NCBI GenBank assembly: GCA_904066235.2
Contig: CAJFCV020000004.1
Location: 3,348,001 to 3,412,000 of the forward strand
Reading direction: 5' to 3'
Length of the DNA: 64,000 bases
Source of the DNA: Bursaphelenchus xylophilus
Taxonomy: Eukaryota > Nematoda > Chromadorea > Rhabditida > Aphelenchoididae
Every line of letters begins with the position of its first letter. Position 1 is the stretch's first letter. The notes under the pieces were generated by a model that was given only the letters and a program-made list of their open reading frames with translations, was not told the DNA's origin and made no database searches. Of the stretch, positions 55,037 to 64,000 are shown piece by piece. The translations under genes and the position numbers were made by a program.

Positions 55037-58000
55037 TTAGTTTTCATAAAATTCAAACTTGGGCATATCCTGCTTATGGTACATGAAGAATTTGGCGCGT
55101 CTTGGGCTCCCAGATTCATCAAGTTTTTGAGTCCATAATGGGGAATTGTCGGAGAGTTTGAGGACTCGAGGCCGATTGTGCGAGACGGCTTTGTATGGGA
55201 TTAACCCGACTCTAAAATACGTAAAAACATTTATAATTCGCATCCATGCCATTAACGTTATCAAAAAAAGACATATTTTTCAGAGACTCGAATTTTAGGA
55301 AAAAATGTCTTCCAACTTATGAAAATATTGCCTTTTCCAAGTTTCCGCACAAATCTTCCATTCCACGGCACTTCCAAGCCCTTTTCGACGATGAGGAAGC
55401 CGGGTAAATTGGGCAGTGATTGCGCCGATTACGTCCAGAAATTCATAAGAGACAAGTTCATTCGTCTCTTCAGTGAAAACGCCGACGGATGGCAGAAGTG
55501 AGAGGGTTCGTCTGAAAAGAGTTCTTTTTTGATTTTGTGAGGACTTCAGACTTGGCAAACTGTAGCTACATACTATTCTAATAAACTATATCGTTAATTT
55601 TTTTTCGAAATTTTACTGTATGATAGGTTACTGTAAAATGACTCGTTTTTTCATAACTCGGGAACCAGAGGTCGTAGCGAGATGGGGTCTTCGTAAATGT
55701 GTTCAGCTGGCAGAAGAACGTTTTTTCGTTAGCTACACCAAGTTTCGACAACTCCAGTAATTGACCAAAACATTGAATATTTAAGGAAAAATTCAAAAAA
55801 ATGCAAACTTGATCATCAACATGAAATCTTTGAAGATGTTTGCAAATTGGCTTGGTAATAAACGTTTTTTGGTCAAAGAGTTGAAAATTTTTGTAGCCTG
55901 TTACAAAATACAAGTAGTAGTCGGCTTCAAACCGGCTTCAAGCGTTCCCTTGTGACCTTAAAATCAGCTTTGCTATTGGAACATGGCTTCTACAGTGGTG
56001 GACCTGATCCAGTGGCAAAAGACGTACCATTTTGCATCCGGGAAGCATAAAAAATGTGGCAAAATGCTTCCCTCTCCAAGTGAAAAAACTTTGTTTTGAA
56101 GGGCGCGCTTTTGAAATCTGAGTTTTTTTCACTTGGAGAGGGAGGTATTTTGCCACATTTTTTGATGCCTCCTGGATGTAAAATGGTACGTTTTTTGACA
56201 ATGGATCAGTTGACCCACTGTATAGCCAAAGCAGCATTCTTGAATCTTTAAAAAGTAAAATATTTGATGATAAAAGAATCAAATCTTTGAAGATGCTTCC
56301 TCGTTGCAGTAACAGTCAACATTAACCAGTTCGACCTTCGTTTTTTTGTAAAAATCCAACTTACTCATAAGGCTTGGGCGAAATAGTTTTTCCGTACACT
56401 TGATCAGCCAAGATTTCCGCTGCATGTTCTGGCTTCAGCGATCCAAACCTATAGCCTTCGGGGAGTTGGGGCTCTTTTTCCTCCAACAATTTCAGCCCTT
56501 CTTCACTGACATGATAAACATTATCGCGGTCTTCTAAAGTTTTGAACGGATGAGACTCCGAGAGTCCCAGGTCGCACAGATTTCCCTCGAACTAAAAAAA
56601 TGCTTGTTAACAACGTAGAAAACTCCTGTTTGCAACGTAAAAACATGAACTTACGATATCAACCAATGGCTCCAAGATTGCAAATGCAATGACATAATCG
56701 CTCCCTTTTATCGTTCCGTATAAAGCTGCAGCAAAAAGTTTGGCAACTTCGTTGCAAAACTGCTCGTTAAAGCAATTGTATTCCATGAAAATTTGACACC
56801 TAAAAATAATGATTACAGATGCCGGGGAGAGAGTGCAGAACTGCGGAGAACGGCCAGAGAAAAAATGCATTTCTGGCCATATCTCCGCAGATTCCGAATA
56901 AAAACTACAGTGAGGGCCTGATCCAGTGGCAAAAAACGCACCATTTTGCATCCGGGAAGCATCAAAAATGTGGCAAAATGCTTCCCTCTCCAAGTGAAAA
57001 AATTCGTTTTGAAGGGAGCGGCTTTTTTCCTCTTATTTAAAAAGCGCGTGCAATCACTCACTGCATCACTGTATTGTTTGCTTTCGCTTAGCATCCACCA
57101 ACCATCATTTCATTGCAAAAAAACTGAAAATCGATTTTTTTTCCATGCTCATGGCTGACACACTGACTCTAATCTGGCAAAATGCCTCCCTCTCCAACTA
57201 AAAAAACTCCATTTTGAATTTCCCTCACTAGGGAAGTGTACAAACGAACCTTCACCAAATGGCAAGTGATATACACCATTGGAAAGCCCTTGAAAAATAG
57301 TGCAAGATACCATTTTCATTTTTTTGCAGAATGCCTTTCCGCGACGACATACTGTAAATTTCATTATTTTTAGGTCATTTCGCAATAAAAACCTTTCTTT
57401 CTCTTGAGCGGATAAAAATTCTCGAAGAGAGTTGCTTCGATAGTGTAGTGGTTGCTGAGCAGGCTGATAAGCCAAACCAAGCTAGGTTCGATTCCCAGCT
57501 CCGTTTTGCGTTCTTACTGGTATACTCCGCGCATTTAATTTGGATCAACCTGGATCTCAAAAACTAAGCAAGGCCTGGACTTGATTATTTTTGTATAATA
57601 ATCTATTGTCATAAAGAACATGTTTGAGCAACAAACAATCACATTTCAGGTAAGTGTAAAATTTTAAATTGCAATTTAAGATTTCGGGTGCGCAGAAAAT
57701 TTGGATCAACCTTGCAAAAAATTATTTTGCTCGCTGAGGTGGTCGATTTTATTGTTGTAAATGGTGAATACGGATACTACGGAGAAATAATATTCTGAGG
57801 GTATCAATTTTGTGCAATATTTCTTATGACATGGCCCATTTAGGGAGATACCAAGGAATACGGTAAGAAAACTCAAACAAAGCCCAAAAACTTATAATTG
57901 TAACTCCTCAAATTGCTTGCAAAGTGTACTAATATTTACTTGTAAGCCATGCAAAGTATTTTAGCAAGGCATCCAGTGGAGTTCACGGCATCTACGACTT

Positions 58001-61000
58001 CTACGAGACATAAATCAGAATTTTTCTGAAAACAGTTTCTAACGGAAAGTTTACGGTACTTTTTAAAAATTTTCTAGTGCCTGTTTTGAGGGTTCAGTAT
58101 ATACAGGACATGATGTGGCAGCTTTTGATTTAATTAGTTCATACGATTCGTTGGTATCAATTCCGTAGGGCACAAAACTTTAGCAATATTTTGAATCCGC
58201 GAAAATTCAAAATATGGAAGACTCGTTGAGAAGCTACAGTGCATCGGAGAATTTCATCTTTTGTTGCTTATTAAATATGCACCCTGTAGACTGCTATAAA
58301 AGCAAATACAACGGTTGCTTTAGTTTAGGGAGCGAATTTCCAACCGAACGCGTGTGATGCACGGTGTAATTTTACCTGAAATGTGATTGTTTGTTGCTCA
58401 AACATGTTCTTTATGACAATAGGTTATTATACAAAAATAATCAAGTCCAGGCGTTGCTTAGTTTTTGAGATCCAGGTTGATCCAAATTAAATGCGCGGAG
58501 TATAGGATAATATTTGAGTTAAAACGCGTTTTATTACAAATCGTAGTTTGGCCCGGACATTGTTAAAATCGATGTCTCAGAATTGAACGAAAATTGGTCA
58601 ACTTAATCACTGACAGCCACAAAACATTCGCTTTCTTTATTTTTGCCCAAAATTACCATATGACGGCATACTGTAACATTTTTTTTAAAAAAAGATATGC
58701 CTTAAACGAGAAAACAAAGCGCTATTTTAGCACAAATCGAGTTTAAGTGTATGTTTTCGACCATGCTGAATATTTTTGTAATTGTCACCGAAAACTAAAA
58801 ATTACATCTAAGCTATGTTACACATGAGGCAACATACCATTTCGGGCATAAAAAATGCAGTTTGGACGAGGCGCAGATTTTGAAACCGGAATAATAAACT
58901 TCAAGCCTTGTCTAATAAACCGTAAAAATTTCAGAAAAATCAAATATATAGTTTTTGAGATATTGGATATTAAATGTCTCATGTGCGAGATCACCTTGAC
59001 CCCGAAAAAATTTGGCATTCTTGGGTTTTTGGCAAGGCGCAGATTTTGAAGACTTCCAATACATTCTTATCGCATTTTAGGAGGATACAGGAAGTTTCAG
59101 GGGGAAAAAATGAATAGTTTTTGAGATATCGACCAAAATACCTTGTTTTAGGTCATCAGATGCCCGAAAAAAACTGGCATTCTTGGATTTTTGGCTAGGC
59201 GCAGATTGTGAAAGTTTCCAATACATTCTTACCACATTTTAGGAGGATTCAGAAAGTTTTAGGGGAAAAAAATGAATAGTTTTTGAGAAATCGACCAAAA
59301 TACCTTGTTTTAGGTCATCAGATGCCCGAAAAAAACTGGCATTCTTGGGTTTTTGGCTAGGCGCAGATTTTGAAAGTTTTCAATACATTCTTATCGCATT
59401 TTAGGAGGACTCAGAAAGTTTCAGGGGAAAAAAATGAATAGTTTTTGAGAAATCGGCCAAAATACCTTGCTTTAGGTCATCAGATGCCCGAAAAAAACTG
59501 GCATTCTTGGGTTTTTGGCTAGGCGCAGATTTTGAAAGTTTTCAATACATTCTTATCGCATTTTAGGAGGATTCAGAAAGTTTCAGGGGAAAAAAATGAA
59601 TAGTTTTTGAGAAATCGGCCAAAATACCTTGTTTTAGGTCATCAGATGCCCGAAAAAAACTGGCATTCTTGGGTTTTTGGCTAGGCGCAGATTTTGAAAG
59701 TTTTCAATACATTCTTATCGCATTTTAGGACGATTCAGAAAGTTTCAGGGGAAAAAAATGAATAGTTTTTGAGAAATCGGCCAAAATACCTTGTTTTAGG
59801 TCATCAGATGCCCAAAAAAAACTGGCATTCTTGGGTTTAAAAACGACCACAGAAAACAGCGAGGCCAATGAAAATCTAAGGATGAAAAGAGATGTAGTGG
59901 ATGATCAAGACAGAGCTGAAATTCTTTTCACTTTGAATGCCATGGAGGGCGAAGACGAAACTCTGTACAAGACTGAGCCATACCTCGACAACGAGTTTGA
60001 CGAATTGTTCGAACGCGTCTCTGCCGATAAGGACATCTGCATCACCTTCACCTCTCAAGACTGCGAGACTTTCCCCGACCCTAACAAAAAAGAATAAAAT
60101 CTTGTAATGTATTTCTCAACAGAGAATAAAAGTTTTTCCCTCTGTATTGCGTCTCGGCCATCTGATGACCTAAAACAAGGTATTTTGGTCGATATCTCAA
60201 AAACTATTCATTTTTTTCCCCTGAAACTTTCTGAATCCTCATAAAATGCGATAAGAATGTATTGAAAACTTTCAAAATCTGCGCCTAGCCAAAAACCCAA
60301 GAATGCCAGTTTTTTTCGGGCATCTGATGACCTAAAACAAGGTATTTTGGTCGATATCTCAAAAACTATTCATTTTTTTCCCCTGAAACTTTCTGAATCC
60401 TCCTAAAATGCGATAAGAATGTATTGAAAACTTTCAAAATCTGCGCCTAGCCAAAAACCCAAGAATGCCAGTTTTTTTCGGGCATCTGATGACCTAAAAC
60501 AAGGTATTTTGGCCGATTTCTCAAAAACTATTCATTTTTTTCCCCTGAAACTTTCTGAATCCTCCTAAAATGTGGTAAGAATGTATTGGAAACTTTCAAA
60601 ATCTGCGCCTAGCCAAAAATCCAAGAATGCCAGTTTTTTTCGGGCATCTGATGACCTAAAACAAGGTATTTTGGTCGATATCTCAAAAACTATTCATTTT
60701 TTCCTCCTGAAACTTCCTGTATCCTCCTAAAATGCGATAAGAATGTATTGGAAGTCTTCAAAATCTGCGCCTTGCCAAAAACCCAAGAATGCCAAATTTT
60801 TTCGGGGTCAAGGTGATCTTGCACATGAGACATTTAATATCCAATATCTCAAAAACTATATATTTGATTTTTCTGAAATTTTTACGGTTTATTAGACAAG
60901 GCTTGAAGTTTATTATTCCGGTTTCAAAATCTGCGCCTCGTCCAAACTGCATTTTTTATGCCCGAAATGGTATGTTGCCTCATGTGTAACATAGCTTAGA

Positions 61001-62082
61001 TGTAATTTTTAGTTTTCGGTGACAATTACAAAAATATTCTGCATGGTCGAAAACATACACCTAAACTCGATTTGTGCTAAAATAGCGCTTTGTTTTCTCG
61101 TTTAGGGCATATCTTTTTTTTAAAAAAATGTTACAGTATGCCATCATACGGTAATTTTGGGAAAAAACAAAGGAAGCGAATGTTTTGTGGCTATCAGTGA
61201 TTAAGTTGACCAACTTTCGTTCAATTCTGAGACATCGATTTTAACAATGTCCGCCCTCTGTTAGGCTAAGCTCCAAAGTGTGGCAAAACGCGTTTTAAAC
61301 TTTTACAAACGCTTTAATTTTTCTAGAAAACGGTCGATTACGGTTAAAACCATCAAACTTACATGTTTTTCAAAATTAAAAAAAGTGAAAAGTGTTTTTT
61401 CACGTTATGGGTGTTTACCAGTAAATGTCATATGTAAAATGGTTTTACTGGCAATCGCCAAACTTCATAATGATTCTTAGGCCAACCTAGTGGCAATATT
61501 TACCATTTAGCGTTTTGAAATAAGATTTATTTTGCCCCACAGCAGATATTGTAATTAGTTAAGGGACAAATCAACCGTTTATAATTTTTTGCCCTGAGGC
61601 ATTTTGCAAAAAATGAAAATGGTACCTTTCATCATTTTTCAAAGGCTTTCAATGATGTATAACACTTGCCATTTGGTGAGGGTTCGTTTGTACACTTCCC
61701 TAGTCAGAAAAAGACCGGGCGCGCTTTTGAAATCGAAGTTTTTTCACTTGGAGAGGGAAGCATTTTGCCACATTTTGATACTTCCCGGATGCAAAATGGA
61801 ACGTTTTTTGCCACTGGATCAGGCCCCCCACTGTATTAAATTTTGGAGGGTTGGAAGACTGAAACATCTCCCTATCACTTGCCTATGACTATTATGTTTG
61901 ACCACCGCATATGCCAATCCATCACCATCTTTGATTTTCCACACATCCAGTGTAATATCCTCTTCCAGAATCCCTTCCAAATAGAATTTCAGATGCGCGT
62001 AGACGAATAAAAAATAGGGATCTAACCTAGTCTCTTCTAGAATACGAGGAAATTCAACAGCTTCAACTTTTTCCGCCTTCAT
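55037..62082 (-). CDS. GNAT (GLYAT-like) N-acyltransferase, copy 2
   Basis: Five exons (62082-61883, 56799-56655, 56591-56365, 55511-55332, 55211-55037) match copy 1 exon by exon in length (200, 145, 227, 180, 175) and give 308 residues. The CoA loop is kept (QFTRLPHRRKGLGSA) and no stop or frameshift was seen, so it should be functional if spliced. Two donors are GC where copy 1 has GT: intron 1 (CATAG|GCAAGT) and intron 4 (AAAAG|GCAATA). Intron 1 has grown to 5.1 kb by nested transposon insertion, against 0.87 kb in copy 1. Correct joining of exon 1 across that intron is inferred from the paralogue. If the intron is not removed, the protein would lack its first 67 residues. Confidence 0.8.
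55991..56222. mobile_element. MITE-A copy in GNAT copy 2 intron 3
   Basis: TA-CAGTGGTGGACCTGATCC and CAGTTGACCCACTG-TA. Copy 1 has no element here, so insertion followed the gene duplication. Confidence 0.88.
56906..57070. mobile_element. Truncated MITE-A, left arm only
   Basis: TA-CAGTGAGGGCCTGATCC and the left arm to GTTTTGAAGGGAGCGGC are clear. The right arm is replaced by unrelated sequence, although a CACTGTA occurs at about 57066-57072. Confidence 0.78.
57173..57228. mobile_element. MITE-A, left fragment of a copy split by the compound element
   Basis: TGGCAAAATGCCTCCCTCTC onward matches the inner left arm and stops at CCTCAC-TA, where the 4.47-kb element begins. The matching right part resumes at 61703. 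Confidence 0.75.
57432..57503 (+). other. tRNA-derived sequence
   Basis: A-box-like TAGTGTAGTGGTT and B-box-like GGTTCGATTCC at tRNA spacing. The T stem CTAGG/CCCAG has one mismatch. The anticodon arm and acceptor do not fold properly. It lies directly upstream of the inner inverted-repeat element, as in a SINE-derived junction. Confidence 0.5.
57521..58504. mobile_element. Inner element with ~133-bp terminal inverted repeats
   Basis: TATACTCCGCGCATTTAATT at the left (57521-57655) and its mirror at the right (58372-58504), nearly identical. Within each arm GATCTCAAAAACTAAGCAAG plus CCTGGACTTGATT resembles the internal control region of 5S rRNA. The 700-bp interior shows no gene. Confidence 0.75.
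59005..59839. repeat. Tandem array, about five 164-bp units
   Basis: Units anchored on TGGCATTCTTGGGTTTTTGG begin near 59009, 59170, 59338, 59502 and 59666, plus a part-unit at 59825. The inner units are almost identical and the outermost is most divergent, as expected from expansion towards the centre. Confidence 0.88.
59840..60149 (+). pseudogene. Captured 3' end of a protein gene at the palindrome centre
   Basis: A frame to TAA 60095-60097 reads about 85 residues with ordinary coding composition (NLRMKRDVVDDQDRAEIL, MEGEDETLYKTEPYLDNEFD, ending TFPDPNKKE) and no Met near its start. CCACAG just before it could be an old splice acceptor. Two AATAAAA signals follow (60093, 60125), so the 3' UTR came along. 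It contains a KR dibasic site and several acidic stretches. I do not recognise the parent family. Nothing in the window is its parent copy. Confidence 0.65.
60150..60806. repeat. Tandem array, about four units in inverse orientation
   Basis: Mirror of the left array. Units are marked by CCAAAAACCCAAGAATGCCA near 60289, 60451, 60616 (variant ATCC) and 60775. The first unit lacks the segment next to the centre. Confidence 0.87.
61703..61835. mobile_element. MITE-A, right fragment of the split copy
   Basis: It starts in the GCGCGC centre (GACCGGGCGCGCTTTTGAAATC) and runs through the full right arm to CCCCCCACTG-TA. It ends 48 bp from the exon 1 donor of GNAT copy 2. Confidence 0.85.
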
Positions 62083-62259
62083 TATCAATCGGAAAACAAT
62101 AAATAAAATTGTTTTATAGACCAAGACTGCGCGTTGAAAAAATCGGGGAGATGAAAAAACAACACCTTCAGAGGATTTTGAGTAGAAAACAGAGCGATGA
62201 CTACAAACTACAGAGTAAAATAAGAAGAAAAAAGGCGATAAATGTCATCATTTTTGCAA

Positions 62260-62508
62260 ACCAGTGGGGGACCTAATTCAGTGGCAAAAATGTACCATTT
62301 TGCATTCGGGAACATCAAAAATGTGGTAAAATGCTTCCTTCTCCAAGTGAAAAAAACTTCGTTTTGAAGGGCTCCCTCACAAAAAGAGCTGGCGCGCTTT
62401 CGAAATCGGAGTTTTTTCACTCGCAGATGGAAGCATTTTGCCACATTCTTAATGCTTCCTGGATGCAAAATGGTGCTTTTTTGCCACTGGATCAGGTCCT
62501 GCACTGTA
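62260..62508. mobile_element. MITE-A copy between GNAT copy 2 and CLN3
   Basis: The left end is changed to AACCAGTGGGGGACCTAATTC. The right end CAGGTCCTGCACTG-TA is intact. It lies upstream of GNAT copy 2, in the likely promoter. Confidence 0.86.
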
Positions 62509-62823
62509 AGTGGGCTTGAAAACGCAAACATCAAAAAAATGAAAATACAATTGCCAAAGTGTACTTTTTGAGATCACCAAGTTTATTTTCACGGATTAAA
62601 GAACAATTTTTGGGATAAAAAAACTTAATACTATCTGAATTTCAAAAAAAAATGAAATAATGTAAAAACATCTAACAATCAAATACTGCTACAGTATTAA
62701 AGTTACGGAGGATATGGATGTGATTGCACTCGTGTTCAGACCAAATTCCAGGGCATTGCCAAGTGCCCAAAGTCAATCGCAATACTTAAAAAACTATTAG
62801 ATACAGTTTCACAATGGCAAAGA

Positions 62824-64000
62824 CTATTCCTTTAATGGGCAGAGGATATAATTGTGGAGTGCGATGGCCGAGAAGCCGGCCAAGACAATTCCAACGGCGT
62901 CCGCCAGCGACGCAACGGCCAGGTTGAATTCGCGGAAACGGGGGTCCGACTGGAACTTAAATTTATTCGTTTTTTCAACCTACATCTTTATGAATTCGAT
63001 GGAAAGTGTTCACATAACTGGCGCCTCCAAAGAACCCTTCAAACAGAATGACCACAAAGGTGACCCAAATATGCGGAATGAAGTAAAAAATGGCCTCGAA
63101 GAAGAAGAAAATCGTATTCGAAAATTGAAGCACCGGAAGCACCAGCAATCCCCAATACGGAAGCTCGATAATGTTGACAGAGGAGCGGGAAATGAAGACT
63201 CCCAGTTGGTACAGGACCTGATACCAGCGGTACTGACCCTTGGGTGAGATATCAAAGCCTTTCGAGCATTCAAAAACCATGTGTTGTGTCTGAAAAATTT
63301 GCAATAAATTGAAGAAAAAAGTATAAACATTTTTTGAGGGACCTGATCCAGTGTCAAAAACGTACCATTTTGCATCCGGGAAGCATCAAAAATGTGGCAA
63401 AATGCTTCCCTCTCAAAGTGAAAAACTTCGTTTTGAAGAACGCGCCTTTTTGAAATCGGAGTTTTTTCACTTGGAGAGGGAAGCATTTTGCCACATTTTT
63501 GATACTTCCCGGATGCAAAATGGTTCGTTCGGGCCCCCCACTGTAGTAGAGTCTAAATTCAATTAAAAAAAATGGCGGAATGAATGAAATCTTTGCCCCA
63601 AAAAAGGTCGTTTTTTTAGCAAGTTTTTGATATTATCCATGCTTACAATGCCCATTAAAAAGCAGTACCAAGCAAGCTTCAGGTGCAAGATTGGACATTT
63701 TTTGAAACAAAAAACTGTCTTTTTGGCTTTCCATTATTTTAAGATTCCATTTTTCAATTTCATCAAGTCTTGTTTTGAGTCCCACCACGAAAACTTTCAA
63801 GTTCAAATTTTGCCTAGAAACCACTTTTCCCTTACAGGTCACGACTTATTTTATATCTATTAACCTATTCTAACGCCATTTTCAACTCACCAATCCCTGG
63901 TTGATCAGATATTCCGCATAATAAACCAATGCCACCGGGATCATGTACTTCAACAGGGGAACAACCAATTTCATCCGTTGCACTGTAGTCAACGACCCAA
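62824..64000 (-). CDS. cln-3: Battenin (CLN3), C-terminal part, cut by the window end
   Basis: Three exons are visible (64000-63891 and beyond, 63289-62984, 62949-62824), phase 0 throughout, covering about 180 C-terminal residues. PLLKYMIPVALVYYAEYLIN then QGL, followed by GQYRWYQVLYQLGVFISRSS and ILFEGFFGGASYVNTFHRI, match human CLN3 (QYRWYQMLYQAGVFASRSS, ILYEGLLGGAAYVNTFHNI). The last exon encodes the final helix (VASLADAVGIVLAGFSAIAL). CLN3 is a multi-pass lysosomal membrane protein of the MFS-like fold linked to glycerophosphodiester efflux; loss causes juvenile Batten disease in humans. The N-terminal half lies outside the window. The penultimate intron holds a MITE-A. Confidence 0.93.
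63332..63545. mobile_element. MITE-A copy in CLN3 intron
   Basis: The left TIR is worn (TTTTTGAGGGACCTGATCC). On the right the CCACTGGATCAG block is missing (TTCGTTCGGGCCCCCCACTG-TA). Confidence 0.84.

Larger units (their letters stand above)
58556..61249. repeat. 2.7-kb palindrome with tandem subrepeats
   Basis: Left arm 58556-59839 and right arm 60150-61249 are inverted copies. The outer 450 bp of each arm is unique sequence (ends GGACATTGTTAAAATCGATG and mirror). The inner part is tandem units. The left arm has about one unit more than the right. Each arm has one 60-66-codon frame in mirror image, which I regard as chance. Confidence 0.9.
57231..61700. mobile_element. 4.47-kb compound transposon with TA target duplication
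   Basis: Ends GGGAAGTGTACAAACGAACC and GGTTCGTTTGTACACTTCCC. The terminal inverted repeats run about 110 bp (57231-57342 with 61594-61700) at roughly 85 percent identity by eye. TA lies on both sides (57229-57230, 61701-61702), and the flanks are the two parts of one MITE-A. The interior contains a tRNA-like stretch, an inner element (57521-58504) and a 2.7-kb palindrome. No transposase frame was seen, so it would need a helper. It lies wholly inside intron 1 of GNAT copy 2. Confidence 0.78.

Noticed and set aside
58855..59049. Mirror-image 64- and 66-codon frames in the two palindrome arms
   Set aside because: They exist because the arms are inverted copies. There is no start context, no extension into the tandem units and no family match.
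59005..60806. Regular repeat units as a CRISPR-like array
   Set aside because: Units of 164 bp are tandem without unique spacers and occur as mirrored arms in a eukaryotic genome.

Overview
The window is eukaryotic genomic DNA from a nematode, most likely a rhabditid. Coding exons are separated by GT..AG introns with TTTTAG/TTTCAG-type acceptors, and several introns are only 34-43 nt long. The gene set also reads as nematode: an AES-type Groucho protein (LSY-22 type), an OSM-9/OCR-type TRPV channel, SPARC, tafazzin, atlastin, MRPS24, CLN3 and nematode-style GNAT acyltransferases. The species cannot be named from sequence alone. All gene models were assembled by hand from splice sites and reading-frame continuity.

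Layout: 1-3.8 kb shows nothing coding. Then come lsy-22 (+, 3.8-6.2), PTRHD1 (-, 6.7-7.2), an Ala/Pro-rich secreted protein (+, 9.3-11.1), a Pro/Gln-rich orphan (-, 11.9-14.7), a small membrane protein (-, 15.1-16.2), a 57-codon mini-gene (+, 16.7), a DEAD-box helicase (-, 17.2-20.2), mrps-24 (-, 20.5-21.9) and atlastin (-, 22.5-24.7). A 0.9-kb palindrome sits at 25.1-26.0. It is followed by tafazzin (+, 26.9-28.0), converging on a Ly-6-like GPI protein (-, 28.1-29.1), a coiled-coil protein (+, 32.1-33.8), a transposase-derived protein whose conserved-residue layout resembles RAG1/Transib (+, 34.1-35.9), SPARC (-, 37.1-38.8), an APMAP/strictosidine-synthase-like beta-propeller (-, 41.3-43.7), a TRPV channel (-, 44.3-49.6), two tandem GNAT genes (-, 52.3-54.6 and 55.0-62.1) and the 3' part of CLN3 (-, 62.8 to the window end).

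The genes are housekeeping, membrane and sensory genes and do not form one pathway. What unifies the window is its mobile DNA. One family of short near-palindromic elements (called MITE-A here; about 210-260 bp, TIR beginning CAGTGGGGGACCTGATCCAG, TA target) occurs at about 28 places, mostly in introns. It is joined by a second family with TWA target duplications (MITE-B), a small nested inverted-repeat element, a 0.9-kb foldback element, and a 4.47-kb compound element in intron 1 of the second GNAT gene. That compound element split a MITE-A copy and holds a 2.7-kb palindrome with tandem 164-bp subrepeats around a captured 3' gene fragment.

At least four introns appear to use GC donors, two of them in one GNAT paralogue where the sister gene keeps GT.
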